This document shows positions 37,931-50,531 of a DNA stretch of 64,000 nt, in pieces; positions within the stretch are counted from its first letter, which is position 1, and every line of letters begins with the position of its first letter. The translations under genes were made by a program, and so were the position numbers. The DNA lies in contig CM049310.1 in the NCBI GenBank assembly GCA_026874595.1, positions 19,010,058 through 19,074,057 on the forward strand, in the 5' to 3' direction. A model generated the notes under the pieces. The model made no database searches, had not been told where the DNA came from, and worked only from the letters and a program-made list of their open reading frames with translations. Source of the stretch: Sipunculus nudus. Its lineage: Eukaryota; Annelida; Sipuncula; Golfingiida; Sipunculidae.

Positions 37931-38725
37931 GCAAAAACCTAGAAAGTTTCCTCCAGTTTTTCTTAATTTTAGGATACACTTCATAACATATGTTCTTGGA
38001 ATGTTGAGTGAGTTTGAAAGTTAGTATAATAAGATGGCTTTTCGATTTGACGCGAAACTGACAGGTGTCATTGTAGGATTTGTTTGCTTGGGAAACAAGT
38101 CCTGTCAGGTGGTAGTATTATAATGGGAAACGCCCTCATATCCAAAATATCACAACACTGAAACAGGAAATAAGGGTACCTTTTACTGATAGCTGGGTTG
38201 GTTTTTCCACAAGCATTTAGTGTTGACTATGGTTCTATGGCCCTTTGATGTTGTGATGGTGCTTATTATATAGTCACATGAAAGATGATGATTAATTGTC
38301 AAATGACATAATGAGATGTATCTGTCTGGGAAACATGGATATAACGACCAATAGGTGTTCTAGTATTAACACATCTGGCAGATAATTATGATTAATTTGC
38401 TTTACACAATTTTGTCATTTTAATTTATAAATGTGATCAGGCATATCCCAGGATATATTCCACTTTATTTTTGCATGTTAAAAGGGTGTATGCATATCAT
38501 CAAATAAGTAAATGTCAGTATTTTTTACCTTAAAAAGAAGGCATGGTAAATTTATTACTGTCAGATGTTTAGTATAAGAGAAAAAAACAGTAATTTAAGA
38601 TATTAGTAAGGAGAAAAAACTTTGAATAGAAATTCAGATATGATATTTCAACCAAAATTGTTTTTATGACAGCTTACCTTATTGACATTATAATATGCCT
38701 CATGCTATATTTGATTATTTTTCAG
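37931..38725. other. Ddr: Intron 1 end, between minisatellite and exon b
   Basis: No further gene. The stretch ends with a T-rich tract (TTTGATTATTTTTCAG) serving as 3' splice site of exon b. Confidence 0.5.
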
Positions 38726-38840
38726 AACAATGCCAGAAGACACCAGAGGCTCTTGGCATGCAGTCTGGGGTGATTTTGGACGAAGCCTTGTCAGCCAGTT
38801 CTAGTCTTAATCCAAAAACTATGGGGCCAACCAGTGCCAG
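38726..38840 (+). CDS. Ddr: Discoidin domain receptor, exon b: start of discoidin domain
   Basis: An internal exon of 115 bp that enters in phase 1 and leaves in phase 2. It encodes QCQKTPEALGMQSGVILDEA followed by a Ser-rich stretch ending TSA and two bases of an Arg codon. The pattern C..x-LGM-x-S/G-x-I-x-D/E-x-x-(I/L)-x-ASS is the start of the DDR discoidin domain: first conserved cysteine, the LGM collagen-facing loop strand, and the ASS turn. Splice sites are TTTTTCAG|AA and GCCAG|GTTTGT. The split Arg codon is completed by the first base of exon c. The frame stays open past the donor for about 23 residues, as expected by chance. DDRs usually have only a few residues between cysteine and LGM; the KTPEA spacing here is slightly longer. 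Confidence 0.88.
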
Positions 38841-39824
38841 GTTTGTTAAACTTTGTTGTAGAGAGCAACATAGAACCCTTATCCACTGCTCTAACTCTGA
38901 GCAACTTTAGCACTGATACACTACTTTGTTTTCGGTTACTCATCTTACATCTTTCTGCTGCCTGTCTTTTCCCTAAAAAGTTTCATAGTTGATTAATGTG
39001 GCACTTTTTCTTGCTTAATATAAAAGCATGACGATATTGATTATAGATGAGTGTAATGGGGAAATCAAGACCTTTCATCTTGTGATAAGTAGATGATTAT
39101 TTTTATGTTTATAATGATTTGTTATTACCAGAATTAGTGGGGAACTAGTTGTCTTAGTGTAAGAGGTGTCAGAATGTTGAAAAATCCAGATTTATATGAA
39201 AAATTAGGTGGAGTGGCAGTGGTAGGTACTGGTATGAAAAAACTGTGCACCCATAATTAAGGTTAATAACATAATTCAGGTTGGTTGTAAGTCAATAAGA
39301 TGCAGTGGGAGCATTAATCATGTTTGACAGGGATTGGTAATGTACAGAAACCACGGGCAGGTGCCCCTGAGGACAGATTCAGCCATGGTACTGTATCCAT
39401 CTGCATCCTGGCTGCTGAGGCAGCTGCTCTCCATCTGTTTCTTCATCATCTTGACTCTCTTCAGCTTTGTAGCTGTAAACTTTTCATTTCCCTACTAATC
39501 TCAGGAAGAAATGCAGAAATGATTGCCTGCTTCTTAGACCTGCACAGAAAGCTGCATATGTCAGCAGTTAATTTGTCATTACCTGAACAGGTGTCAAATG
39601 AGGCAGGTCAGTCCTTAGTGAATTGATCCAGTGCACCTGGTGGGGAGATGCTTATTTTTGGGTGTTATATGTTACATCAAAGTTTTGATATACTGTTTAT
39701 TGCCTACAGCAGATTTCCTATGACTTTTCTGTTGGTCTGTGTCTGGTTAAGACAGAAGTGTTATGGGGTTGGGGTTGGGTTGTGATCTCTGGCTGTTGTA
39801 AAGAGTAGAAGCTTGGGAAGGGGA

Positions 39825-39890
39825 TATCCTAGTGTTTGAGGCACTGGCCTTATCAACAGAAGGTCCTTGGTGTGAACTAACTGATGTCTG
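39825..39890 (+). repeat. Possible tRNA-derived SINE head, decayed
   Basis: TATCCTAGTGTTTGAGGCAC resembles an A box (TAGTGGTTAGAGCAC type), TGGCCTTATCAACAGAAGGT an anticodon arm and variable loop, and TTGGTGTGAAC a B box that has lost its consensus. The order fits a SINE head; divergence makes this uncertain. Confidence 0.4.
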
Positions 39891-41457
39891 AATTCAAAAT
39901 ATTGAAATCTCAATAGAACTCCAGAGATTCACTCCAATGTCTTACACAACAGGTTATGACTTCTGGATTATTCCTTGCCATTTGCAAATAAAACCTGAAA
40001 TTCAGAAGGCATAACAAGCAACTTGATCTTATAATAATATGATTACCTGTGTCATGATTCGACAGAGTGCCACCAATTAACCATGGACAATCCTGTAAAA
40101 ATAAAAAAAAACAAAAAAAAGCTAGCTTGTCTTTCATATAATTTATACCTCAAACTGACTCTCTGTCTCATAACTGTCAAAGCAGTTCATGAACCTCTGG
40201 TGTGGTTCCTATATTTCCATTATTATATACAGAGGAGCTGTAAATAGCTTGGATGGCTCTGGTATTGTGCCCTGTTAAGTATTACATCACTTGTTGAGAC
40301 CCCTTTTAGGGAAGTACATTTCTGATTGCAATTTTAATGAAAGAAAATTTAATGATAAAAAGATATTATGGAAACAATTTCAGTGGGTTTAGACCATCTT
40401 CGCCACTAAAAGACATGTTATGTCAGGCGGTCAGAGTAGTTTGTGACTTTGACAGTATGGCTACATGCTGGTGGGGGTTGTTTTTACTCGTATCAGCAGT
40501 TTCTAATGGGCAAAAATCTATAATTCAGGAACTGCATACTTTTATGTGACCACCAGCCACAAATTCCTCTATTAAATCCAGAATTATCCCTCAATAAAAC
40601 TCATAATAATTCAACTAAAATGTCACATTTACATTTCTCGTAGGTGACCATCAAGACTGCAGCTATCTTCTAAAGGGCTGGATGATTGATTAGTCATTTC
40701 TTAAGGCTTGACAGTCAAGGACAGTAATCTGTTGGAAAAGCAATGCCATATTTGATTGTGAATAGTTTACAGATACTGCTGCTGACCTTATAAGGAACTC
40801 AGTTGAGTTGGTGTACCCAAAACATTGCCAGATAAAAAAAAATATAATGATTTAAAGTGCCTAGTGAACCAGAAGAAGTGAATTTCTTATCATGGTCACA
40901 TAGTATCAAGCAGGAGACAATAAGTCAAGCATGTAACGGTTCAGATTTGACACATCTCTGAATTTTAGAGATTTCAATATGCGAGCATCCTATCTCCTCC
41001 TCCCACACATATATATGCATCCATCTTGAGATGTATTTATAGGAAACTTGAGAAAAGAAAAGAAAAAAAAAATCATTTGACTTGGTGCATGGTAAACAAT
41101 GAATGGAACCACTTGGTCATCATATCACTTTTTTACACTCAGTGACTTTGTAGCCTGTGCAATTTACCCCTTGACATTTTGACTGGAGATGCTATGTTTG
41201 AAAACTGACATTATGACATAGCAGTGTTATTGTTTAATCTTACAAAGAGTTTGAGCCTTAATTATTGGCTTAGGGCAGGCATCACGTCAAATACCATTGG
41301 GTTATCGTCATAGTTAACAAGAAAGCCACCCCAGGAACTCTTTCCAGGCTCATTTCCTTCTATCCAGGAAAAGTTTTACTGATTTTATCATATTCAGCAG
41401 CTTAGTATTACAAAATGTTGACACATAATGAGGAAGGGAGAGGTCACCACCCCTGAT

Positions 41458-41529
41458 GTGATTTGCATATGCATATAACTCTTGGAGGATGGGAAAGGTC
41501 ATGACTTGTGCAGTGATTTGCATATGCAT
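41458..41529. promoter_or_regulatory. Paired POU/octamer-like motif
   Basis: The 17-mer GTGATTTGCATATGCAT occurs at 41458-41474 and again at 41513-41529, 55 bp apart, inside otherwise dissimilar sequence. It contains ATTTGCAT, the octamer bound by POU factors, fused to a TGCATATGCA palindrome that resembles POU dimer sites. Two exact copies so close together suggest an intronic regulatory site or a small local duplication. Function is inferred. Confidence 0.35.
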
Positions 41530-44500
41530 TGGCAGGACATGTCTCATTGTGAATTCATTTTCTTTTGGCATGATGACATTGATACATGGAAGCCCAGCCC
41601 ACTAAATCAGTTCCTTCATCCAGCATTGACAGGAGGGCCTGGTGTGCTGTTTTGTGTTTGTAGTGATATGATGGATAACCTGCCAGCCCAGGGTCTTGGC
41701 AGTTGCTGGAGGTTCTATCAGACTGGCTGGTATTAGGGCTTGGACAATCATTCCAGCATTGGCTAATAAGACCAACAATAGATGTAACTATGAAGATTTT
41801 AACTATTACACCAATTGATTTATGGAAAGCTCATCTAGAGTGTTTTATGTCACTTAATGTCCACTCAGCGAGGCATTTTGTTTCACTTTATGTCCAATCC
41901 GTGTAAAGTCTTTTATTTCACTTAGCATTCAGTCAGTTGCTATTTTTACCTAAGTGAATGGGGACTGTCTTTCCTGATTAATATTTTGCCATGTAATATA
42001 CCCTTGACTACTGTTAATGAAGGGCGTTTTTATACTTCAGAATCCTCAAATTTCTTTTATGTTTTAGTTTTATGATGAATTATGCTTTAATATTACAACT
42101 TGGGTGCTTTAAATAATTAAGTTGTTCTCCAACCAGCATAACTTAAGTAAATAAATAATGACACCATAATTGTTTTAATGCACAGGATTTTTTCCATGTA
42201 GTGTTTCTGCATAAATGAGGTCCACATTTTTCTTTCTTTTTCTTTTTTCTTTCTTTCTGTTATTTATTTTTCTCTGTTCTGAATTTATTGGTTTAGTAAA
42301 CACAGTGACACAGATATACTCTAGAGACTGCAATTGGGATTTTCTAATATATGAACTTGTTATTACTCTGTGAACCCCTATTGATTTCCCGGCATTAGGA
42401 CATGATTGGTTAACAAAACCAATATACACCAGCGGCCTCAGGCCATTACAGGCATTTTGGTATCAGCAATCCATGAGCTAATCACTGAATGTGGCTTTAT
42501 GTTTTCATTTTGGAAGATAATGTTATTTACAGTGACTAATTTATTCATGCTGGTCATACAATGTGGCCAGAGGTGCAGGCAGGAAAATCATATATATAGT
42601 GTTCTCCTCAAGGCATTACAGGTCCTGCCCACTGGACTCATTATCTGAATTTTAAAAAAAAAACCACACAAGTGTAGTTGTTGGATAGGAAACAAAGCAT
42701 CCTGTCAGTCTGACTTATACACCCTTTGCATGCAGTAACTCCTGTATCAGTGAAGCAGTTTAACTACCCATATTGATTTTGCCCCAAGTCAATAGCTGTG
42801 ACTTAGTGGACTGAGTGGATTACAACAATGCAATTTGCCTATGTTTGCGAGTCCATTGAAGATGCCAGGCTGGCCAGCCAATCTGATTTGTGCGCTATTG
42901 GCTACTTGGTGTTTCAGTGGTCAGTACCTTAATGATGGGGGAAGTTTCATTCTGGTGTGAATGACCACTCAAGCTAATCCTGCCTCCCTCGGATAAACAG
43001 CTCACAGACAACCCTCACTGTGATGTTTCTCTCAGGAACCAGCATGCTCAATGGGGGGCATTCAATTCAGTACATACAAATATTTTTCTTCGGCATATGA
43101 CCTTTGAAAATTGATCAGTTTTATTTATCAGGAAATGTGGGCAGTGATTGTAATTATTAGTAGATGTGTTTTGTATTTTTTTGAGGACAAAATGATGGAT
43201 ATGCAAAAACGAATATTTCCTTATAAAAAGTTTGAATAATTGGAAAACGGTGAATAGAAATCATGAAAAACATGTACAAAACAGTTTCCTTTTCTGTAAT
43301 TATCATGTGCTTGTGCAGCCTGATAACCTGATAGTGAGAACAGTATATTGTTATACCAGCTTTGCAGCTCATGTGTAAACTTAAAAAAAAAAACAGAAGC
43401 AAACTGAGTTTTATTAATAAGATTTATGTATAGTTTTTGAATTAATTTGTAAAATTTGTCCCTCCAGATATGTCTGGGGCTGCTATAGTTAAACTTAGTG
43501 TATAATAGATTTAACTTTGTTTTGAATTAATCTACATTTCCCCATTGATAATTATTATTTCTTTCAATGATGTGGAGCACATAAACATTAAAAAGAAAAT
43601 AGCAATCTTTTTCTTATAAACTACTGTTGTACTGTTTATATTTTTGAGTAATTTTCTTTATTTCTTGTTATATTGTCATATTTTTTCACTCTTTGTGATT
43701 AACATAGACACTAGATATTATAGTCAGACACAAGTTTTGGAAGTCACATGACGCACCACCAGGAATTATTTCTAACAGGACTTTTTTTTTGTTTCATAGT
43801 GCACACAGCAGTAAACATTTACTGCATTCCACTGAAGTATAACAAAAAAATTATATTTCCATTTATCCATATGTTAATATCACCAAACCTAGTTCATTGA
43901 TCAAAGACATATAATTTGCTCATATATAAATATAAAACCATACGTTGCAAGATGAAATAAGGAATTCTAAGTACATCTTTCATTCAGCAGTGTTCAGTAC
44001 CGCTGTGTTTGTTAATTTTTACATAGCATAACCAAGTTAGGAGGCAAATGCCAAAAATCAGAAGACTGTGGCTACATGACATGCTGTGACATTTCACAGA
44101 ACCCCCTAAGCCATACAGGTACAGGGAGTGGTGGGGTGCTCATATTTCACCAGGAAGCCCAGATATTACATCAGCCAAGGCCAGAGCCATTACCCCCACT
44201 GGCATTGCTTGATATCTTAGCTTGTTTCTCAGTCATTCATGAAGGTACCTATCCATTATCTGCCATTAACTCAAAGACCAGATACCAAAGAGCCTGTTTG
44301 ATCTTTAAGGTTGGGTTGAAATAATTACCCTATTAGGTGGCCAGCAGCTAACTTTCAACTTTTCCATCCCCCAAGCATAGGTTTCAAATCTTACAGCTTG
44401 CACTTGTAGCTTCAGGTATTACTTGTATTCTGTTTCTTTCCTGTGAATTATGGACACTAGAAACAAAAGGACACAGAAAAGAACTGAATCCAAGCAAGAC

Positions 44501-45606
44501 TTTGTAAGTGCAGTGTAGGTTCATCGCAGTGACTGAGCACCTTACCTGCTGCTGAGTTTATCATTTATCTTTGGTGTCTTGTCAGTCATATAGAGAATCC
44601 CACAGGGGCACTTTGGATATTAAGTAATCAGACCTCTCTTTTGATCTTTAAAGGGAGGGCTCAATACGGCTTGCCTGATCGCAATATACAGATGGGTTTT
44701 GTTCAAATTATCAGCTAAGCTCGTTGCACTTTGTCATTTTTTTCATGCACTAAACTGTGACTCAGACATAGGTACAGTTAAATTGTTATAAATAAACTTA
44801 AATTGTAATTGTACGTGTCATGAAAAGTTCAGATGCTTTCTTGTGAAAAAGAGAGAGAGAAAGGAAATCATGGTCAGCCATCTACTTTAAGAATATCTGT
44901 TACATATATAGGGTGTGTGTCTATTATATACCATATCTGTATAGGAAATATTTTCTTTAATGCATGGATTACTGCTATCATTAATCCATTTTCTTTAAAA
45001 GAAAGACATACTATTATTGCAATCAAGCCTGGGTCTTGTTTCACTGTACAGTCACTGAGTATACTATATTGCACAGTTATTGCAGGAATACCTTAAAACA
45101 ATTCTGCTCAAAGATATTCAGTTTGGAACAGGAGATGAATATTAATGTCTCCCAACTAGACCAAAATTTTATTGTTATAGGATCAAATTTACATAAATAT
45201 TTGTAGCATGCTCTTTTATGAAGCCTCTGGCATGCTGTAAAGTAGTCAACACTTGCAGAAAAAAAGTCCTCACAGTGAGAAAGTAATTATTTTTACACAT
45301 TATTTTGCAAAGTCAGTTTGACCTGAGATAACCTAAGAGAAAACATAGATAGTATTTGCTGATAACAATATCTTCTTTCAAATAATACAGGAGTTTAGAT
45401 GAATATATTTCTTATGAGTAAAATTATACATGTAATCTGCCTTTTATTGGATAAGGTTGTGTTACCTTAGATCTTGGCATGTCTTCTTTGACATTTCTCA
45501 CACTGACCTTGAGAGCTTAGATTCAAATTCTCCTGAACTGCCAAACCTATGCTGATTTTATTACCACTTGCATTGTTCACTCGACAGGTCATATTATTTT
45601 ATCCTT

Positions 45607-46196
45607 CAAAACAAAGTTTTGTGGATCCTATGTTTTTGACTTGGTTCCACCGCCGCGGCGTTCATTTCTGGAATAGAACTCTGAGACCACTGGACAGATT
45701 TTTCCAAAAATTACGATTATAGGGTCGCATGTGAACTGGTGCCAAAATATTTTGTGTTGACCTCTGACCTTTCCTCTCTCCAGTGCGTCCATTTGTGCGT
45801 TTTGACACATAAACCCACATATCTTCAGACTCGTTTGACCAATCAGGCTAAAAATTTTGCACAAACATAGCTCTTGGATAGCTTTATAATATACATAAAA
45901 AATTGTGGTGCCACCTGCAACCATTTTTGCACAGCTTCCGTCTGCAGTGGGATAAAATCACTCTTATCTCAACAGTGGTTTGACATATCTGCCTAAAATT
46001 TTGCATCCAATACATCTTGGATAGCTTTCTAAGGTGGCACAGTCCTACATACACATTTTGGCTATGGATACCATGCTAATATGCAACACACCTCACTCTT
46101 TTTCCCCTTGCCACTCAATCCATGCCTCACTTCACCCGTCCCACTCTGATTTAGGGGGATACACGTAGTCGCTTGTTGACTACCCGTATTCTAGTT
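45607..46196 (+). mobile_element. Helitron-like non-autonomous element, family A copy 2
   Basis: Begins with CAAAAC-AAA-GTTTTG (45607-45621) and ends with the hairpin TAGTCG-CTTGT-TGACTA (46166-46182) and CCCGTATTCTAGTT. It is collinear with copy 1 at 23568-24544 but about 390 bp shorter, having only one of the two internal CGGGAAC/CGACCGAT modules. Same orientation as copy 1. No coding capacity. Confidence 0.65.
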
Positions 46197-47906
46197 TTAA
46201 CTTCAATTGCATCTTTCAAGTACAAAAATTTCAATGAAGTGACATCCCAGAAATATTGTAAGTAAACAAAAACCCTTGTTTTGCCAACCATCATTACATC
46301 TGTCAGCATTATTTCATTTGAAGTCTCCTATACAGAATGCAAGTTGATTTCAAAAAGTTTCTCTAGTATTAAAATTGTTGTCCCTTATACAAAATGCTTT
46401 AATACAGTGACTTATTCAGTTCAGAATGGTACTACAAGGTTAAAGGAAGCCTGAACAGGAAATCCTTCATATAGACACTATACATTCTGTTTTTCATTGT
46501 TATGCTGTATTGCTTACTGTGTGATTGCATCTGTGGACATGAAGCCTACATGAAGACAGCAATACAGTGGCTGTTCTGTCATTCCTGCCAAGATATGTCG
46601 TGACCTGCCCTGCCCTGATTGAACCCTTATTCTGCTGTAGATCATATTACCCACAGTCATTGGTATCTTTCTTAACCTTGTCAAAGGTGAAAGTATTCTC
46701 AAATGGGGCATCCACAGAGTTTTTATGAATTTCCAATAGCTATAACTAGCGATATTCATGTCTTTCCTTCTGCATGGTCCATAAAAGATTGTGTTCAGTT
46801 TGCATGGCCATATCTATAACCGTATGGATGGCTGCCAGTCATGTATAATGCAGACATGAACATCACAGGCAGATCCTCTTGGAGGGGCGTGGTGCTCCAT
46901 CCACCCCTTCCTGAACCTGGCTTGTCTTCACCAGTCCATCAGGAATGAAGAACCCTGCCCCTTGCATCCCAAACCCATGTTTTTTTTCTGCAGCCCATGT
47001 CTACAAGGGATGAAACTTTTTTTTTCGTGTCTCTGAAAGGTTACATTGATTCATGGCTCAGGTTGCCTGGTAGTGTAGATACAGGAAGATACCCCATAAA
47101 ATGTCAACCATAGGTTTCATACTTTTTATGGAAGGGTGATGAGATGTCCAGAGATATAACAAAATAAATACTTCTTATTACTTCAGGGTACTTTTTCTTT
47201 GATATGCCCCACTGGAAAAATGTCTGCAATGGTTCATTGCGATTTTTTATATATCCCCTCCCATTTTTTTTTGCCTGTAGTTTGATACCACTTCCTAAAT
47301 ATAGTTAAAAGCCTATGAGCTCTTTCATGATTGGGATCATAGTGGCAAATACAGACCTGTCTTTGATTTTTTACTTCTGGCTGTTGAGGTGGGTAATGAA
47401 ATTCCCCTTTGACCTTATACCGCTTTGATTACCATTTATTGAAGATCAATTACAAAGGTTGTAGAGGAGCATGCCCAGCCTCCAGGCAGAGTACTGTACT
47501 TAAAGAGTTCATGACATTTGTGGTGCTGGAATGGTGTACAGCTATCCTCTAAACTGTTCACCATAAGCTACCTAATATAGATATATATACCCTGACAGAT
47601 TTAACAAGAATCCTTCAATAAATCATCATCTGAAAAAATATAACTGTCTCTTCAGTATTTAGCCTAAATCATACTACTGCTATTTTTTAAAGTGATATTT
47701 TAATGTGAATAGTGAGACTATACCTTGTCAGAAAATATCTATTCTTCATGTTTCTTTTCTTTTCTTATGTAGATTTGTATAGATTTGTATATTTTGAAGA
47801 TTTGTATGTTATGAAAAGTTTTAAAAGGAAAAAAAAACTTTCAGTAGTGTTTTTTCCTAGACAGTAAAAGAATTAATTTTTTAAATCTGCTCATCTTTGA
47901 TTCCAG

Positions 47907-48048
47907 GATTCGCACTGAAAAAGGAGATGGAGCATGGTGCCCCAGACAAAAGGTCAACAGAGATGTGTATGAATATCTACAAATTGATCTTGGTGAACTC
48001 AAAGTCATCACTATGCTTGAAACACAAGGGAGATTTGGAAATGGAAAG
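47907..48048 (+). CDS. Ddr: Discoidin domain receptor, exon c: discoidin core
   Basis: An internal exon of 142 bp, phase 2 in and phase 0 out. It encodes RIRTEKGDGAWCPRQK, then YEYLQIDLGELKVITMLETQ and GRFGNGK. GDGAWCP is the DDR hallmark that separates these receptors from other discoidin proteins such as neuropilins, coagulation factors V/VIII and CASPR. YLQIDLG and the following TQGR are the conserved beta-strand core of F5/8 type C domains. The donor is AAAG|GTATTA and the acceptor TTCCAG|G. This exon carries the strongest family evidence in the window. Confidence 0.95.
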
Positions 48049-50441
48049 GTATTAAAATCTAAAAATATTTCCTTGTTTTGACCGAAAACCTTAGATAGTT
48101 TTACATTTTGATGTAAAGTTTTAATTGACATACAGGCTGATCTGATTACAGCGTTTACTTAAATATTTTGTGTATCAAACTCTGTGTATAAACCAGCTCA
48201 TTATTTGTTTCATATAAATAAAATATAATTTGTCAAGTATTGTTTAAAGTTTTGACTGAGATGTTACATTGTCATTCACTAAGGCAAAATCTCCTTACCA
48301 AATAACATTGTTGATAATATGAGGTAATACAAGTGGAAGTAGGTTTTGTGAGTTGTCTAAGAAATCTTTGAGGAATTTTTCAGGCAGAACTTAAGGGGTT
48401 ACCATGATGTATCTGTTCTGTGGCTTAATATATTTATGCATCAAGGCAAATGGGACACGGACATTCAGGGCTGAAATGCTGATCCACCACGGACTACAAA
48501 GAATTTGCTGATCAGTCTTTATGACTGAACTAAAGTAAAGCTTGGTCTTGGTGCAATAAGTTCTACTTAGACTTATATGCCTTTACTACATCCAGACAAT
48601 GGCGCCATAAATTAGTGGGCTCTGGTTGTCTTGACCAAAGATGCCTGAACCAGTTGATGTATTATGCATGGGATCCCCAGTTCTTTTGTCACAATATATT
48701 TGGTACACAAGGTATGGTTAGCCCCTATCCTGCAAATAATAGCTTGAAGGAGACAAGGACCCCAGTGGGTCTTAGGACACAAAAGGTTTAGTGGATTTTT
48801 ATCCTTTCGTGGATTGATAACGAGAGGCGTATGTTCCATTAATTTTATTTTGGGGTGGAAGGAGAGTGCTAGATTGGATTCCCAAAATGACAGTGTGGTG
48901 TAAGAATAAATGGCCAGTCTTGGACATGGTGTGGGATGCCACCTTGCCATGGTCGGCGTGATGTCACCTCTATTACCCGGCAACAAGAGCCGGAAGCTGA
49001 ATAATGATCAGGAGTAGATCTCATTCTGGTGTTTTTGGGTATCATTGAAATGTAACACCATGAAAATAAAGCAGGTCTTGTTGGTAACAGCATAACACAC
49101 AAAGATTAAGCCTATTGATTTTTGTATGTACTATTGTTCCTAAGCCCCATCATTTTAGTTTTGTCACTGTCATTATGAGCAGTCTTGTGGCTGGCCATGC
49201 TGAGTGATCGCCTCTCTGTCACAGCTCTTATAAAGCCAGGTTGGTATGGAAACCTGAAAAAACAGACTTGCTTAGAAAATGACTGGAAATTCAGAGGTTC
49301 CCCTAATGGACCTAAATGATCCCTTCGTTCTTCCTCCATTTGCCTGACTGATCAGACATTTTGGAATGACATGATACATGAGATCAAAGGCTCTTTAGGA
49401 ATTTGTGTGTTGTTAAGATTATGTGTGGTTTCTGCGCAGTCATACTGTATTTTTAAGCCTGTGCATTTTCTGTGAGTAATCAGAAGAATTGCCCTGTTTC
49501 TTTTCTTTTGTACCCTATATCTTGTTTGCTGCATGGTCATGTTTGGGAAATAAAATTCTTGTCATCATTCATATTTGATCAGGCAAAAAATGTTTTAATT
49601 TGGTAAATGAATTTTGTTCGTGAAGTGTTATTTATAGTTTTGCCAGAGTAACCTTAGTTAACCACTTATTAGCTTTGCATTGAATTTTCATTCATGTCAG
49701 CGTGTAATGACCTCAAATAAAAACATAAGCAATGGAACATGGGGAAATCAGGTTCCCCTGACAATTGGGACTAGTCTCATTGATGTATGATAACTAAACC
49801 AATGCCTGTAGGATACCTAAGTCTGGCAACTGTCATTGGAGGGAGGAGGACCAGTCATAATTGAGTCAGTTTTTATGGCATTCAGAAGATGTAATAGCTG
49901 TGGTTAGGAGGCAGTAATTAAATGATCAATTAATGGCCTTCTGTTTATTTGAAGCATGGTTTATTGGCATACATGATAACCCTGTTGCTAAAAATCTAAC
50001 CATGTATGAAAATCCAGAGTTCATATCAAGTGCTAAACATCTAGAGGATTTGAAAATAGACCCCAGAGAATGGCCTTAATATCATAAAAACTGTAAATTA
50101 TGGAGGTTCCTGTCCATGTTTAACAGAATTTATGTAATGTACATAAAACCTGAAGGCTAACAGACCCATTGTCTTCATCTGTTTAAACTGGATGACATTT
50201 GATGAAATTTTCATTGTAGAGAAATCACCGTTATTAAAATATTCATGTTTGCCAAAAAAACATGCCATGGTCAGAAAGATATTCTGTTGCATTTGGAACA
50301 AATACAAATACAGCCAGGGGAGTAACAACTCTACAGACTTGTTAAATCTACTTAAGATTTCTCAGATGATTAATGTATATTGTAATACAAGACAGCATGC
50401 CTCAGCTGTATGATGGAATGATCATGTTCCTTGTTTTGTAG
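48049..50441 (+). other. Ddr: DDR intron 3 (2.4 kb)
   Basis: A GT-AG intron in phase 0; donor GTATTA, acceptor CCTTGTTTTGTAG. A minus-strand open frame at 48612-48986 (124 aa) has no recognised motif and is not accepted as a gene. Nothing else supported. Confidence 0.85.
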
Positions 50442-50531
50442 GGGAGAGAATTTGCAGAATTCTACCTACTTGAATATCAAAGAGAAGATGATGGAAACTG
50501 GATCCGTTTCCGAAATAGAATGGGACAAGAG
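50442..50531 (+). CDS. Ddr: Discoidin domain receptor, exon d: discoidin domain continued
   Basis: A 90-bp internal exon, phase 0 on both sides. It encodes GREFAEFYLLEYQREDDGNW and IRFRNRMGQE. This matches the DDR pattern G-x-E-F...Y-x-(L/I)-x-Y-(S/Q)-R-(D/E)-D/G...W-x-x-(W/F)-(R/K)-(N/D)-R-x-G-(Q/K), which follows the TQGR strand directly. Donor GAG|GTAAGT is a consensus 5' splice site. The next expected segment (a GN loop, an R-F-x-P strand and the C-M-R-x-E-L-x-G-C ending) was not found in this window. Confidence 0.94.

Larger units (their letters stand above)
1332..38725 (+). other. Ddr: DDR intron 1 (37.4 kb)
   Basis: A GT-AG intron in phase 1, with donor GTAAGT at 1332 and acceptor TTATTTTTCAG ending at 38725. 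A very long first intron is common in animal receptor tyrosine kinase genes and often carries regulatory elements. It holds the repeats listed separately. No nested gene on either strand is supported: the open frames are short, lack family motifs, and many fall inside repeats. Confidence 0.7.
38841..47906 (+). other. Ddr: DDR intron 2 (9.1 kb)
   Basis: A GT-AG intron in phase 2, donor GTTTGT and acceptor TTTGATTCCAG. It contains the duplicated octamer-like motif at 41458-41529, a possible SINE relic near 39825 and Helitron-like element A copy 2 at 45607-46196. Otherwise it is AT-rich with short unsupported open frames on both strands. Confidence 0.8.

Noticed and set aside
48612-48986. 124-aa minus-strand open frame in intron 3
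   Set aside because: No domain recognised and no sign of codon-like conservation; overlaps another unsupported frame at 48869-49102.
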